A DNA stretch of 64,000 bases from Stemphylium vesicarium (Eukaryota; Ascomycota; Dothideomycetes; Pleosporales; Pleosporaceae). The stretch spans positions 1 through 64,000 of the forward strand of contig QXCR01000136.1 in the NCBI GenBank assembly GCA_004380135.1. Reading direction: 5' to 3'. Under the pieces are notes generated by a model. It saw nothing but the letters and a program-made list of their open reading frames with translations. It was not told the DNA's origin and did no database searches. The position numbers were made by a program, and so were the translations under genes. Shown piece by piece: positions 11,606 to 22,575 of the stretch; positions within the stretch are counted from its first letter, which is position 1; each line of letters begins with the position of its first letter.

Positions 11606-12694
11606 ATATAGACTTGAGATGGTAACGGGAAGGGATGGATCAAGGGGAGAGAGATGTCGGACGGGAGGTGCTGTAGTTCGCGTGCATACCCAGTGATGTC
11701 ATCTCGAATACCAGCGCACCTTTGCGAACTTCATACTCATCTCTAATTAATGTGTCCTATGTATCCGTTCACCGTGAGGAATGTGGGCGTGTTCGGCGTA
11801 AGTTCACGTTAACGCATCTCCGTAACCTCTTCACCCACAATCAATCGAGTAACCTCTTGTGGCTAGCTCTTGCTCGTTCCGTCCCGTTTAGGCAAGCGTA
11901 CCTGGCGCGAGCCACTTTAGTTTGCTCAGTGCCCGTCGATGATATACTCTCCACAAAACTGCGCGAGTCTGCGGAAGGTATATCGCTCTGGATCGGAATC
12001 TCACTAAAGCAACTAGTATTGTTATGATCTTCGAGCAAGACCGCGATCAGCGTTCACAACACCGCACAAAGACGGCGAGTTCCAGGACTATAGCTTTGAG
12101 ACGAGGATGCATCTATGTGCGGTAAGCTGCGTATCAAGACAGCGCATAGAATGAGGACGAGGTGGCCTGAGCACCCTTTTTTCGATTCAAGGGCCCTGTA
12201 TTCTTGCGATCTTGTTGGGTATGCTGGCGCGTTTGCTGCGTTATGAATCCTCCGGCACCCCTCATCCTGCGGCAAACACCATGAAACCGCTCACGACAAG
12301 ATCGCGTCGCTGCAACACCACCCATCCGCGCCTACTACTTTGGCCATTTTTGAAAAGACCCCTATCCCAACGAGCTTAAGATTTGCCCCGGCGAAACCCA
12401 TTCACCGCTCATGATGACAGCAGCGCAGGCTGGTCTGGTGACGACTACGACCAGCAACGCTTCTCTTATATCAAGTTCATAGTCACGGTGACTGTCCATA
12501 CGGGCAGCTTCGTCGGTCACCGTTGATTATCCCCGCATCGATCTCTTTGAGAATACTCCCCACTCACCTTTACTTGGGTGGGCCCCTTCTTCAGGTTATA
12601 ACCTCGCTCTTGCTTCGCGATCTAGTACCTTTACTCTCTACATCGCGAAATACGCACCGAGCGACAACGAGGAACCCGCGATAGAAGGAACAAT
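11606..12694. other. Intergenic region
   Basis: No gene is seen in about 1.1 kb. The last 150 bp are CT-rich and look like promoter and leader of the next gene. Confidence 0.5.
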
Positions 12695-14260
12695 ATGACG
12701 TAAGTTCTCCCTACCTCAGCCCTACCTTACACGTGTATCGTTTCATCAGAGCTGTCTGTGAAAGTCTCACGAACTATACTGAATTGGACAGACCCAAGCG
12801 CCCAAGTACTCCCCCTCCGATTCGTACCCGCACTACACTTCATACCCGCAAGATGGAATTCAGTCATCCAGAACTCGTGCCTCCGTCTACTCCTGGCCCT
12901 ACAGACTACTGCGCGACAGAAAACTCCACCATGGTAAAGAGCGCTCAACATGCGACTGTTCCGCCTTCCCCTGGAGTATCGGTGCCCGGATTCGAGTCGT
13001 TCACTACGATCCCGATCCCCCAACCTGCTCAACCAGCTCGTAAGACCACGCGCAAGTCGAATGCGCATACTGGAGCAGGCGTTCAGAAGCCGTTGAAGAA
13101 GAAGGGCGCCGTGCGCGAGCATATCCGAAAGGACATCTTTCGATTCATGGACCTTCCCGGAGGTACGCGCGAACTTGCTACGCGAAAATGCGGCGAAAGC
13201 TAACTATCAGCAGAAATTCGCAATCAAGTCTACACGCACACCCATGACAACCCCAAGCAGGCCCTTTTGGTCCATCGTCCACGCATCGCGTCTCTGCGCC
13301 CACGCACTCGTATCGATCGGGGTCGCACTTTGGCCTCGGATGTTGCTGATCAAGAACACGACGAAGAGCTCTCAAGCGCCGGTGACGAGGCCTGTGATCC
13401 TGCAAAGGGGAAGACCAAGAGCAAGGCTAAAAGCGCCCGCGAGACGAACCGGCCTTTCTGGGGACTGGCCCAGGTGTCGCGGCAGATCAGGAACGAATAT
13501 CGCCCAATCTACTTGGGCAAGCAGGAGATCGGCATGGACCTGACTGAGATCGTGGGCTACCTGAGGACCTTCTATGCTTCTGTACCCGAGGAGATCGCCA
13601 AGCTGGGTCCTCCAGGGGAGCGGGGGTCGGACATGCCATTCGTCGGCAACCTCACGATTGCAGTCGGCGACGTACCCAACCATCTCGAGCGCGCTTCTGA
13701 CGGTATTGACGTATCCCCACTTCTGGATATTTGGGCGAACAGCGTCAAGATTGAAGCTGGCTTTGGTCGATACCTGAAGCAGAACTACACCCCACAGACT
13801 GATGGAGAGGCAAAGGATCTGTAAGTGTTTAAAACTGTGACCGATACACACCCGCTGATAATGCCACAGCTACCGTCTCTTTGGACGCCGCGTCCTCAAG
13901 AACCGTTCCTGCTCCGCGATGAACAATCTTTGGCGGACAATCTTGCGTTCTCGCTCGCTACAGGCGGTACGAATTCATCGGAAGCCAGCTACGCCGGTAC
14001 CTATCGCGATCACACACGTAGGCGTGCCTCCTCCTATGGCGGCTCTCCCGATCATCGCTGGTGGCCTCGTCAACGCACGTGCAGTCACGAAGCCTTACAT
14101 CCACATTGTGTTTAAGAAGGAAGCGGCCGAGCCTTGGATGACTGAATTCGAGTCTGTTATTCCCAAGACACCAATCGACTGGCTACAGGAGCGGGGATTC
14201 GACCGCATGGAGTACTTTGATGTCAAGGTTGGCGTTGAACAAGAGCCGTCTGACCAGTGA
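12695..14260 (+). CDS. LPxEIRN-type (F-box-like) fungal protein
   Basis: Four exons (12695-12699, 12792-13162, 13214-13820, 13870-14260) give 457 aa. The introns are 92, 51 and 49 bp with GTAAGT, GTACGC and GTAAGT donors. The first exon is only ATGAC, so the protein starts MTPKRPSTPPP. Residues 1 to about 110 are low-complexity, Pro/Thr/Lys-rich. The join at 13162/13214 rebuilds FMDLPGEIRNQVY, the hallmark LPxEIRNxxY motif. A later WGLAQVSRQIRNEYRPIY block is the second conserved element (QVxRQIRxE). The C-terminal half has no recognised domain. The family is widespread and expanded in Dothideomycetes and its function is unknown; F-box-like adaptor activity is only an analogy. Confidence 0.8.
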
Positions 14261-15476
14261 GTGTTTTTGGGTTGGCGCTACACTGCATGTTCCTTGTGTT
14301 TGATGTCGCGTCCTTGAGATGGAGCGCAGACAGCTAGAACGACTCTTCTTGTCGGAAGTGTTTGTTTGGCTGGCCAAGTATCGGTAGCATATACGTGGAC
14401 TCATGGATATCCGATAGAATATGGAGGTTGATGGGCTAGTGGCGGAGCGTCCGGCAGCTCATTTCGCGATATCGAACATCATAGCCTTTACATGACATAA
14501 CCTGAATGAAATCTCTTACAAAAAGATGCAATCGTCAGCTCGTTCTTAGTCGCATCAATGCACTGTGATGCACTCGCAGGCTAATCTTGGGAATGTGTCG
14601 GTGGCACAGAATTTGCTTTTCGAAACCAATAACGCGGACTACTAGGGGCGTTCGGCGATACTGCAGCACGACTTTGGGCGGCATGGACTAATGAAGACAT
14701 GTTTCCGATGCTAGCCATGCTTCAAAAGAAAGAAAAAATTCCCAGCTCCTCAGCCGCCCAAGATGGATAATGTGCAATGAAGGATAATTCGATCGAATGC
14801 TTGGTCTTGCGAAGTGCAGTGGATCTGACCTCCCGGGGCTTGCGAAGATGCCAGGCACGTGCCCTCACGTCATGCCTCGCTTCCAAGTGGGCAAACTTCT
14901 CAGCTCCACATAACTTTTCATCATGAACCTATCGCGCCCGTCATCTCGATCGGCGTGGAACGCTCTCAAACAACAAGCCTGCATGCCGCATGGCAAATGG
15001 AGCTATTTGTGCCCCCTGAGGACGGATTTTCATGCGCAGCCCCTGCATGCGCTAATGAGACAGATGCAGTCGGATGGGCAACAGCCAGGTACGCGTCGAG
15101 AGGGCTCACAATCCTCGCACCATGTGCTGCTTTTCCCAAAGCTACTGTTTGAATGGAACTTGACAGATTAGAATTGCCGTCTCCCACTGGTACAAAATTC
15201 TTGATGGCGCACGCGAATCCCAGCACTTTCATGGTTCTGTGAGGTCATCGACAAGGATGGCGTCCACTTGCCGCGATCCTCATACACTACCGTAGCTCAG
15301 CAACCCCTCACCCCGGTAATCGCCTGGGTGCTTCTGTTGTTATCTATAGAAATCGTCCTGTCGTCAATTCTTGTCCCTTGATGTCGTTCAAGTGTCACTT
15401 GGCTAACAATTTTGACGATACATTTTGCTGCCACTACGTTCCCGACTCCGACGCCGAATCACAAACAGCCGCAAAC
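14261..15476. other. Intergenic region
   Basis: No supported gene in 1.2 kb. Small frames around 14.9-15.2 kb occur in several overlapping readings without any motif. Confidence 0.5.
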
Positions 15477-16805
15477 ATGTCGCGACCGCAAAGCATGCCT
15501 GACTTTACAGCGCTCATGGAGTCGTCCACATCCCTCTTTGAATCGACGACGAGTTCAAACTTTGAGAAGCGCATACATAGCCGCAGGCAGACGTCGCCAG
15601 AGCGGAGAGCGCAGCACGCGCGCAAGAAGCCCAGTCTCTCGCTCGCGGCAGGATTGATGATGAACACAGACAGCCCCATGGCAACGGGGTCGCTGTCGCC
15701 GCGCAAGAGAAGTCAGAGTCGCCCATCGCAAGAGAGAATCATAGAGATGGAGGAGGGTGCTAATTTGTTCTACGCATATGCGCTGAGGGTACGCGACACC
15801 CGTTTCATCCCCAATGCACGCCACGAACTGAACATGAATGTGTACTGACAATTGCTATAGAGCGACTATCCCTCATCTCCACCCTATATCCTCACCTTCG
15901 CCTCAGCGACCATCTGCTCGCAATGGTGGACTCTCGTCCAGCAAGAGTACCCTTCGTCTGCGCGGCCGAGCCCACAATTCTTCGTTGTGCGGACCGAGGA
16001 CTTCGAGCTGATGCAAGATGACCTGAAGTTCTTCGACCTTCGTAACCAGTGGTTCTACACTTCACAAGATAGCCCGTCATGTCCACCCATTGTGTTACCC
16101 CTACAATACGCCAATGGAGCCCCTGCTGTTTCGCCGCCGCAGCCGGCAGAGGAGAAGGCAAGCAATCCCGCCATCGACAGTCTTGCGGAGAGTTTGACAA
16201 GGTTGGCGGGTGTGGTAGAGAGCAACGCTGAGCAAGTTCATGCGCTCTCCGTCGCGCAGTCCACGGGCCTCCAGGCCATGCAGGAAATCAACGAGTCGAA
16301 CAGCATCCAAATCAAGGCCATCTCAGAATCGCAAACCAAGCTCCAAGCTCTCGTCGATCAGAACGCGTCGCATTATATCGCCCTCTCCAACACGTCCTTC
16401 CAATCGCAACAACAGAGCAGGCAGTCACAAGAAAAGACCCGTATAGCACAGGAGCAAACAAGAGACATCCTCAAGACAACTGTGTCGCAACTCCAGACTC
16501 TCTCCAAGAACCAAACTGAGCTTTCACAAACTTGTAAAGGCATGATGCGCAGCATCGAAAGCCTAAGTAACACCTTTACACAGTTTTCGACCAGTGCCAT
16601 CTCAGACACCGCCAGCAACCACTCTTTCTCTTCCAATTCCTTCAATCCCCTGGTCCCGCCACCCCGCAAATTGAACAAGAGAGTCAAGGGCGTTTGGTAT
16701 GAATACGATAATGTACCTACTCCAAGCGCCACACCAAGGAAACGAGTCGATTCCATCAATGTGGACACGCCACCAAAGAGTCCAATGGTAATCAAGAGTA
16801 TCTGA
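15477..16805 (+). CDS. Uncharacterised coiled-coil protein
   Basis: Two exons (15477-15788, 15861-16805) flank a 72-bp intron (GTACGC ... CTATAG) and give 418 aa. The N-terminus (MSRPQSMPDF...) is Ser/Arg-rich. A folded-looking part around the splice site contains SPPYILTFASA, ICSQWWTLVQQEYP and LRNQWFYTSQD. Residues from about 190 to 330 are Gln/Ser/Glu-rich with regular hydrophobic spacing, a likely long coiled coil. The tail carries RVKGVWYEYDNVPTPSATPRKR, then SP/TP sites. I do not recognise the family. ATG 15477 is preferred (context GCAAACATG); an in-frame ATG at 15381 would add 32 residues. There is no signal peptide or membrane segment, so a cytosolic or nuclear scaffold is possible but unproven. 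Confidence 0.75.
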
Positions 16806-17847
16806 CGGTGGCTGTGCTGGCTTCGAACCATTCGTCTGACACCGCCGACGGACGAGGAGCTGGCTTCTGCTCAAATGCCTAGTGAGCAGCAGCCGTTGCT
16901 CACTGTGTAGTGATGCAGCGGCGGATAGTTTTCACATTCGTCTACCCAGGTGCTGAACGAGTACATTGAAGTCAGCCAGTCGCGACAATCACGGGGTCTC
17001 TTTTTGGCGTCAGTTATGGGATGTCTCACATAGCGGAAGACGCTATGCCTCCCGGCATCTCTAGAGTATGTTTTATCTTGGCCTGGATCAGCCGTCCTAC
17101 TTTCTTTCTAAGGTCTCTTTCGCATCAAAAGTGTCGCGTGCACTGCTCATAGGGCTTTTTATCGATCACCTTTCTTTCGGTGCTTTTTCTAGCTCCCTAA
17201 ATTCAAGTCATAATGCTTAGTGACTTTTTGTCCAGCATAGATTAGCACTGCTCCTTCCGCTAGATGCAAACTGATCTGTGATACCTCAAAGATTTTCTGT
17301 ACTCGTCGACTAATTGGAGTTCTTCCCGTCAGGACTAAAGTGTTTGCATCAAAGCTTCTTCATGAAGAGTCAGCTCAAACGGAAGACGGTGCGGGGCCGC
17401 CTTCTCAACCCAACCCACCGCATATCTCTCTCGGTGTCACTGAGCTCAATCTCAACCCAGTTCCTTTGTTCTCCCATCGTTCCGATGCTCGAGTCCTATT
17501 AGCAGTAGCTGGTGTTTCAACGCATCCACCTTTACTGCCGGATGCGGGAACGGAGCCACGCCTTCCGCCTTCTAGCAATTTAGATTCATCTATACTCAGT
17601 CACGCAACCATACCTTCTAGAATGGATAGAATGCGAGCCGAATAATCCACCAAGAAGCGATCTGCAATATCAGATCAAGCATTGAGGTCAATCTACTGAA
17701 GCCGGGTTGGCGAAGGGTTACACGACGCAAGTAGATGCATGTGCATGGGAAGAATGCGTATAAATATCAGACTTCACGAAGTGCCGAAATTACACCAGCC
17801 CGTCAACAAAGAAGACTCCTCTTTCAAACGTCTTCCGTGGCGCAAAG
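16806..17847. other. Intergenic region / LPMO promoter
   Basis: No gene is seen. It contains a TATA-like box at 17759-17766 that belongs to the LPMO gene. Confidence 0.5.
17759..17766 (+). promoter_or_regulatory. TATA-like box of the AA9 LPMO gene
   Basis: TATAAATA lies about 85 bp before the LPMO start codon at 17848, a usual distance for a regulated fungal secreted-enzyme gene. Confidence 0.45.
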
Positions 17848-18802
17848 ATGTACCTCCCCACCCTGCTCACGCTCACCGCGAGCCTCCTGACCTCCGTACA
17901 CGCCCATGGATACCTCAAGTCCATCTCCGTAAACGGCGGACAAAGCTATCTCGCATGGCAAGTCGGCCAAGATGACTATCTAACCCCCGAACCCGTGCGC
18001 TACGCCCGGCGCATCAAAGATAACGGACCCGTTCCAGACTTCACCAGCAAAGACATCACCTGCAACGTCGGCGGCAACCTGCCTGCCAAAGGACGGGTAC
18101 CCGTCATGCCCGGCGACAAAGTGTAAGCATCCCGAATAAACACCTTTCTCTAGACGGCGTGCGACGAGCGTAGTTACTGCAAGTCAAAGCCCTCGTACTG
18201 ACGCCTCCATCGCAGCAAACTCCAATGGGACCAATGGGGATCCAGCCACTCCGGTCCTGTAATGAACTACCTCGCCGACTGCGGCGGAAACTGTTCTACC
18301 TTCAAAGGCGACACCAGCACTCCGTGGGTCAAATTCGATCAAATGGGGTACGACACGAGTAAGAGTCCACCCTGGGGAAGCGACTTTCTGGCAAAGCAAG
18401 GTGCTAGCTGGACTGTGACTGTTCCTTCTTCTTTGAAACCCGTAAGTCGAATTCATCTTACTTTCTTTCTCGCCTCAATCATCCATCCTACCTCTACCCA
18501 GTTCCTGCAATTCTGGGTGGCGACAGCTGGAGCTGATGTTCGATTGTGGTCAGGGCGAATATATCCTCCGTCACGAGATTTTGGGACTGCATGTCGCGGG
18601 AACCAGGATGGGCGCACAGTTCTACCCAGCTTGTGTGCAGATTAGTGTGGGTGGCAGTGGCACGAAGGCGCTGCCTGGTGGTGTGGGATTACCCGGTGCG
18701 TATGATCCGGATGATAAGGAGGGGGTGTTGGTGCAGCTTTGGCAGGTTCAGGCGGGCCAGAGGGGGTATACGCCACCTGGTGGACCGGTCAAGGTTATCT
18801 GA
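17848..18802 (+). CDS. AA9 lytic polysaccharide monooxygenase (secreted)
   Basis: Copper enzyme that oxidatively cleaves cellulose or related beta-glucans outside the cell. Three exons (17848-18122, 18216-18441, 18554-18802) give 249 aa; the introns are 93 and 112 bp. A 19-residue signal peptide ends in SVHA, so the mature protein begins with His20 (HGYLKS), the N-terminal histidine of the copper histidine brace. The second brace histidine is His103 in WGSSHSGPV. Exon 3 starts GEYILRHEILGLH and contains AQFYPAC, giving His180 and Gln189 of the secondary sphere and axial Tyr191. Cysteines for the usual disulphides (ITCNVGG, DCGGNC, YPACV) are present. There is no C-terminal CBM1, so it is a single-domain form. 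Regiospecificity cannot be deduced here. Confidence 0.93.
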
Positions 18803-19408
18803 GAGGACGATGTGGGATCAGTGGTGTAGATGCAGGGGGGGAGAGATTGTGGTCTTTGATCTTCGTATTGGTTGTTTAAACTACTGCGCGGATTAGTTAG
18901 GCAGCCCAGCAACCCTCTTTATGAATTTTTTGATAGCATGTTCTGTCACATACGACCATAGGATCTTGAAAACAAGGCTTCCCGTTCGCTCAGCCCTATT
19001 TAAGCAAGATACCGGCGGATTAGTAGTTAGGTGGGTGACCACTAGCGAATCCCCGCTGTTGTATGTTTTTGCCCTTTTTGCCCTTGTTCACGTTCGATAG
19101 CTGGAGCCTCTCGTTCCAGACTTTTTGCTCACTCCCAAAATCATGGCCTACATAAATATTGTCACGGAAGCTGCTGGTGGTGGCAAAGGAGATATTGCAT
19201 TCAGATCATCAGCGTCGAACCTCTCCGCCGAGGTCTAAATCGCCGTGGTGCTATCCTGCTTGTCCATCTCAAACCCTTCAATTGTCGGCCCTTCGGGCAC
19301 CCCAACGATTTCAAGCGTGCTGACCGGGAAATCAGAACAAGAAGATCTGCTGGTTCGCCATCGCTTCTCATTCAACAACATCCCCTCAACAGCAAGCCTA
19401 GTCCAGCC

Positions 19409-19660
19409 AACTACCCCAGCACATGCTACACGGTGTCATCTTGCCCCCACTCTCTTTGCACACCTCGATAAGTTCCTCTAGGATCTTGCCCTTGCGATCA
19501 TGCGTCGAGACTAATGTGCATGTCAGCGGATTGATATTGTTTGCGCCAAACTCGCCGAGGAGGAAGCACAATCGGAGATTGTCCTTTCGGCCACGGGTTA
19601 CGGGGACTGATCGCGGGGGGCAACGACGGCGGCGTCTTGGCCTTGGAAGGCTAAGGTCAG
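19409..19660 (-). pseudogene. Remnant of NmrA-like / isoflavone-reductase-type oxidoreductase
   Basis: On the minus strand, LAFQGQDAAVVA (about 19655-19620) resembles the AFxGxDAVVS block of NmrA-like NAD(P)-binding reductases. In another frame, RLCFLLGEFGANNINP (about 19575-19530) resembles the family's KRFxPSEFGxNxxNP block. It continues as a readable RKGKILEELIEVCKESGG segment before a stop. The two blocks are in the right order but in different frames and too close together, so frameshifts, deletions and stops separate them. I infer a decayed gene. Its full extent cannot be traced on either side. Confidence 0.4.
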
Positions 19661-19727
19661 CCCCTAAGGTGCCAAGGTGTGAAGAGGTTGGAGACCTTTT
19701 TGAGGGGGACGCGCGCGGCGGGGGGGT

Positions 19728-19743
19728 GGTTAGGGTTAGGGTT
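19728..19743. repeat. Short interstitial telomere-like repeat
   Basis: The plus strand reads GG TTAGGG TTAGGG TT, about two and a half copies of the fungal telomere unit, inside a G-rich stretch with a run of seven Gs just before it. Confidence 0.6.
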
Positions 19744-22575
19744 CAGCGAGGAGGGCGCCGAGTATGGCGATGCTTTGTTGGTCGAGGACGTGATATCTGG
19801 ATGCGGTTCGAACTGCGATACACGTGAAGCTTGACATGTTCAGTACCATGATCGTATACTCCCATGCCGCTGTGCAGATGGTTAGCAGTCGTCTCCCGAT
19901 GCCCAACTTCTGGAGCTACCGTAAGCCCACGATGGATTGGCCGCCACATTCTCGCATCATGAAAAATTGGCTATCATCAACTGCTCATCACGTGGCTGCT
20001 TCCAGCATCAGCATCAACATTGCAAGCGCTGCGTCATTCGTGATGGTAGAGCGCACGTGTTCATGCATGGTAGATGCGGTATAGGGATTCCTGACGGCAC
20101 GCCTGTCGCTGCATTTGCCAAGCTATGGTAGTTACTACCCACGCGACGTATGCGCCTTTTCGTGGGCCGTGTGTTCTGAATGTTCCGAGTTAATGCGAAC
20201 GCGGGCAACGGCGAAAAGGTGGTTGAGAGCGGAGGCCGTTGTGCCGCGATACCGTCGCACTTTGGGACCGAAAGCAGTGATCATAGCCTAGCTGCTAAGT
20301 CGCACGGCTTGGGACCCAAGGCCGACTTCATGGGTATAGTGAATCTTTATATGGCGATCATGCTCCGATCTCTAAACCTTACAATACTGACAATATGGGT
20401 AGATGATGTATGTGTGCGGGGTTGGTGTCTTGCGATGGTTTCCGTTGGCAGCGGCAGCGGCGGCGAAGAGGGGCGGGGGCGGGCCGCAGGTGCCCGGCAT
20501 CCCCCGTCGCCGCGTCCACACGGCACTAGCCCAGGAGGTTCAATCGTCCTCGGCCTCACGCGCTCTACATGCACCTGCCCAAAGTCTACCGCTGTGTCAT
20601 TGTGATGCGGCGTCTTTTCTTTCTCCGGTACCTAAAAAGGTGACGGAGGCTAGTGGTACGGTGATCCGCTAGATATCCCCGACGATATATGATGAACAGT
20701 AGGACCCAACGACTCTTCGTGTCGTCAGGGAGATGATCTTCAGCCTCCCTCCATCATCGTGGAACCGATGCCACGTCTCCGGTTCCATTATCGTGGGACA
20801 AGCAGCTCAACATTGCGATCAACCCGGGCCGGTCTCCACCCTGCGTAACATGCAGCGCTGGAGTCACGTTGCCACAAACTACATGGCTACGGAGTGTCCG
20901 GCTGCTCATGAGACACGAACAACACACGCTTGCCCTCGTCCTAGCCTATCTAACCAATTTTCTACTCGTTAGTCCGCTACCGACAACTCCCAGCGCCACA
21001 CAATAGATGTTCGCCACGCTGTAAGACACGGTCACCTAGGCCTCGCTTACCCAGTCCATCTATTCTCACTACCATGGAATTCCGATGCCGGATGAACATT
21101 TCCACTTCTGTTATTTTGTGGTTCCATCGTGAACTGTACCCCGTCTGGAAACCCCATGATGTCTCGTCATGCGGGTACCTTCCTTATCCACCTGGCCCAT
21201 TGGCTATGCCCTTCTGCAGAGTCCAGGGACCCATGAGGCGGATATAGGATCGTAGAAGCTAGACCCTCGGTTACAGCCATGCCTAATGTCAGCTCCAGTC
21301 TCCATCAATGCGGGGCATCGTCAGCCTTCAAGCATCTCGACAGATTCCACGGAGCGGATGTCGATCTGCCCGCGTCGAGCCTTGGAATTTGCATCTGCGA
21401 ATCCGCTGCACCACACCCTACGACAGTTGGTATGCACGACGATCACCTCAGAGCCTCACCAGACCTCAGATACTCGTATACGAACGCCTCAAATCACGCG
21501 CAAGCTGATAGCGGGTTAGTCTACTAAATATCATCACTCGCAAATCAATATGCCGCATCTACTCAGTAGCGCTACACTGGTGTGCTACGCCTCGTCTAGA
21601 TTCTGAAGATGCAGTTTCTCACTCCGCATACAGCAGCGAAGCCAGACAATCAAGAGAACGCGCTAAGCTGTCGGAGTTGATAGGAGCTACTGGTGCATCT
21701 TCCCCTTCTTGAGAATTCGGCCTTTTCAGTGGATGGTCCAAATCGCTTGGCCACAGTAAGCTACTTAATTACTAAATCCTACTATGGGCAAGCAGGGCTC
21801 CCTCGCGATCGTGCACATTTCTGCCGTCACATCTTCCTATAAACAGCAAATCTGCAACAGCTCATCCAGTATAATCCCGACCACACAATAAGCTATTCGC
21901 GACTTGAATGGCGGTAGGGCATTTATTTATGGTGTCAAACAATCAGGCTGTGTACATATAGAAGCTGGATCCTTGTTTTAGGATCGGTCCGAATGTACAC
22001 CTCAGGAATGCCGCCTCGCAATGTCACGCTAACTCTGCAGCGGTGTTTGAGAGGCTAATACTAAAGCAGAGCACTTCGGAGCAGCACGAAACGCGCTTCG
22101 TGGCTTGACCATTTAACTTTGGCGGTTTCAGGGTACAAAGTTGCGGGTACCGTTCTTTGTGCTACACATTCTGTATGAACCGAGTAAGGGTTACCATTAC
22201 GTGAAAGCTCTAGCGGTTCTCAGACGCCTCTAAATCGTCAGTGCGCAAGGAATTTGGTACTTTCGAACTAACTGCTCCAGGTACATGGCGGAAGATCCAA
22301 CTCCGGAGGTGCATCATGCACTATTTGACCTGCATCGAATACTCCAACGATCCATGGCGCGCAATCATGCAGGGCCAATGTATCTTGACAGCTCTAGTTT
22401 ACTAACATGTCTCCATGTACATCCTCTAGTACTTTTAGGGACAAAAACGGGCTAGCCATGCAATCTGTTTCCGACAACCTACATATACCCGTGCTGCTCG
22501 TACACGAGGGCTGTGCGACAAAGACGGTAACGCAGCTACCAAATTACCATTACTGTCATACTCAGCACATTCATC

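Larger units (their letters stand above)
18803..22575. other. Gene-poor intergenic region (3.8 kb)
   Basis: No intact gene is seen. It contains a decayed NmrA-like reductase remnant on the minus strand and a short telomere-like repeat, both annotated separately. The stretch from about 19.8 to 22.5 kb shows nothing I recognise. Confidence 0.5.

Noticed and set aside
14859..15232. Possible small gene between the LPxEIRN and coiled-coil genes
   Set aside because: Three overlapping frames on two strands, none with a motif, splice pattern or start context that stands out.
20430..20500. GGC/GGCAGC-rich stretch as a repeat element
   Set aside because: A short, imperfect low-complexity run with no clear unit.
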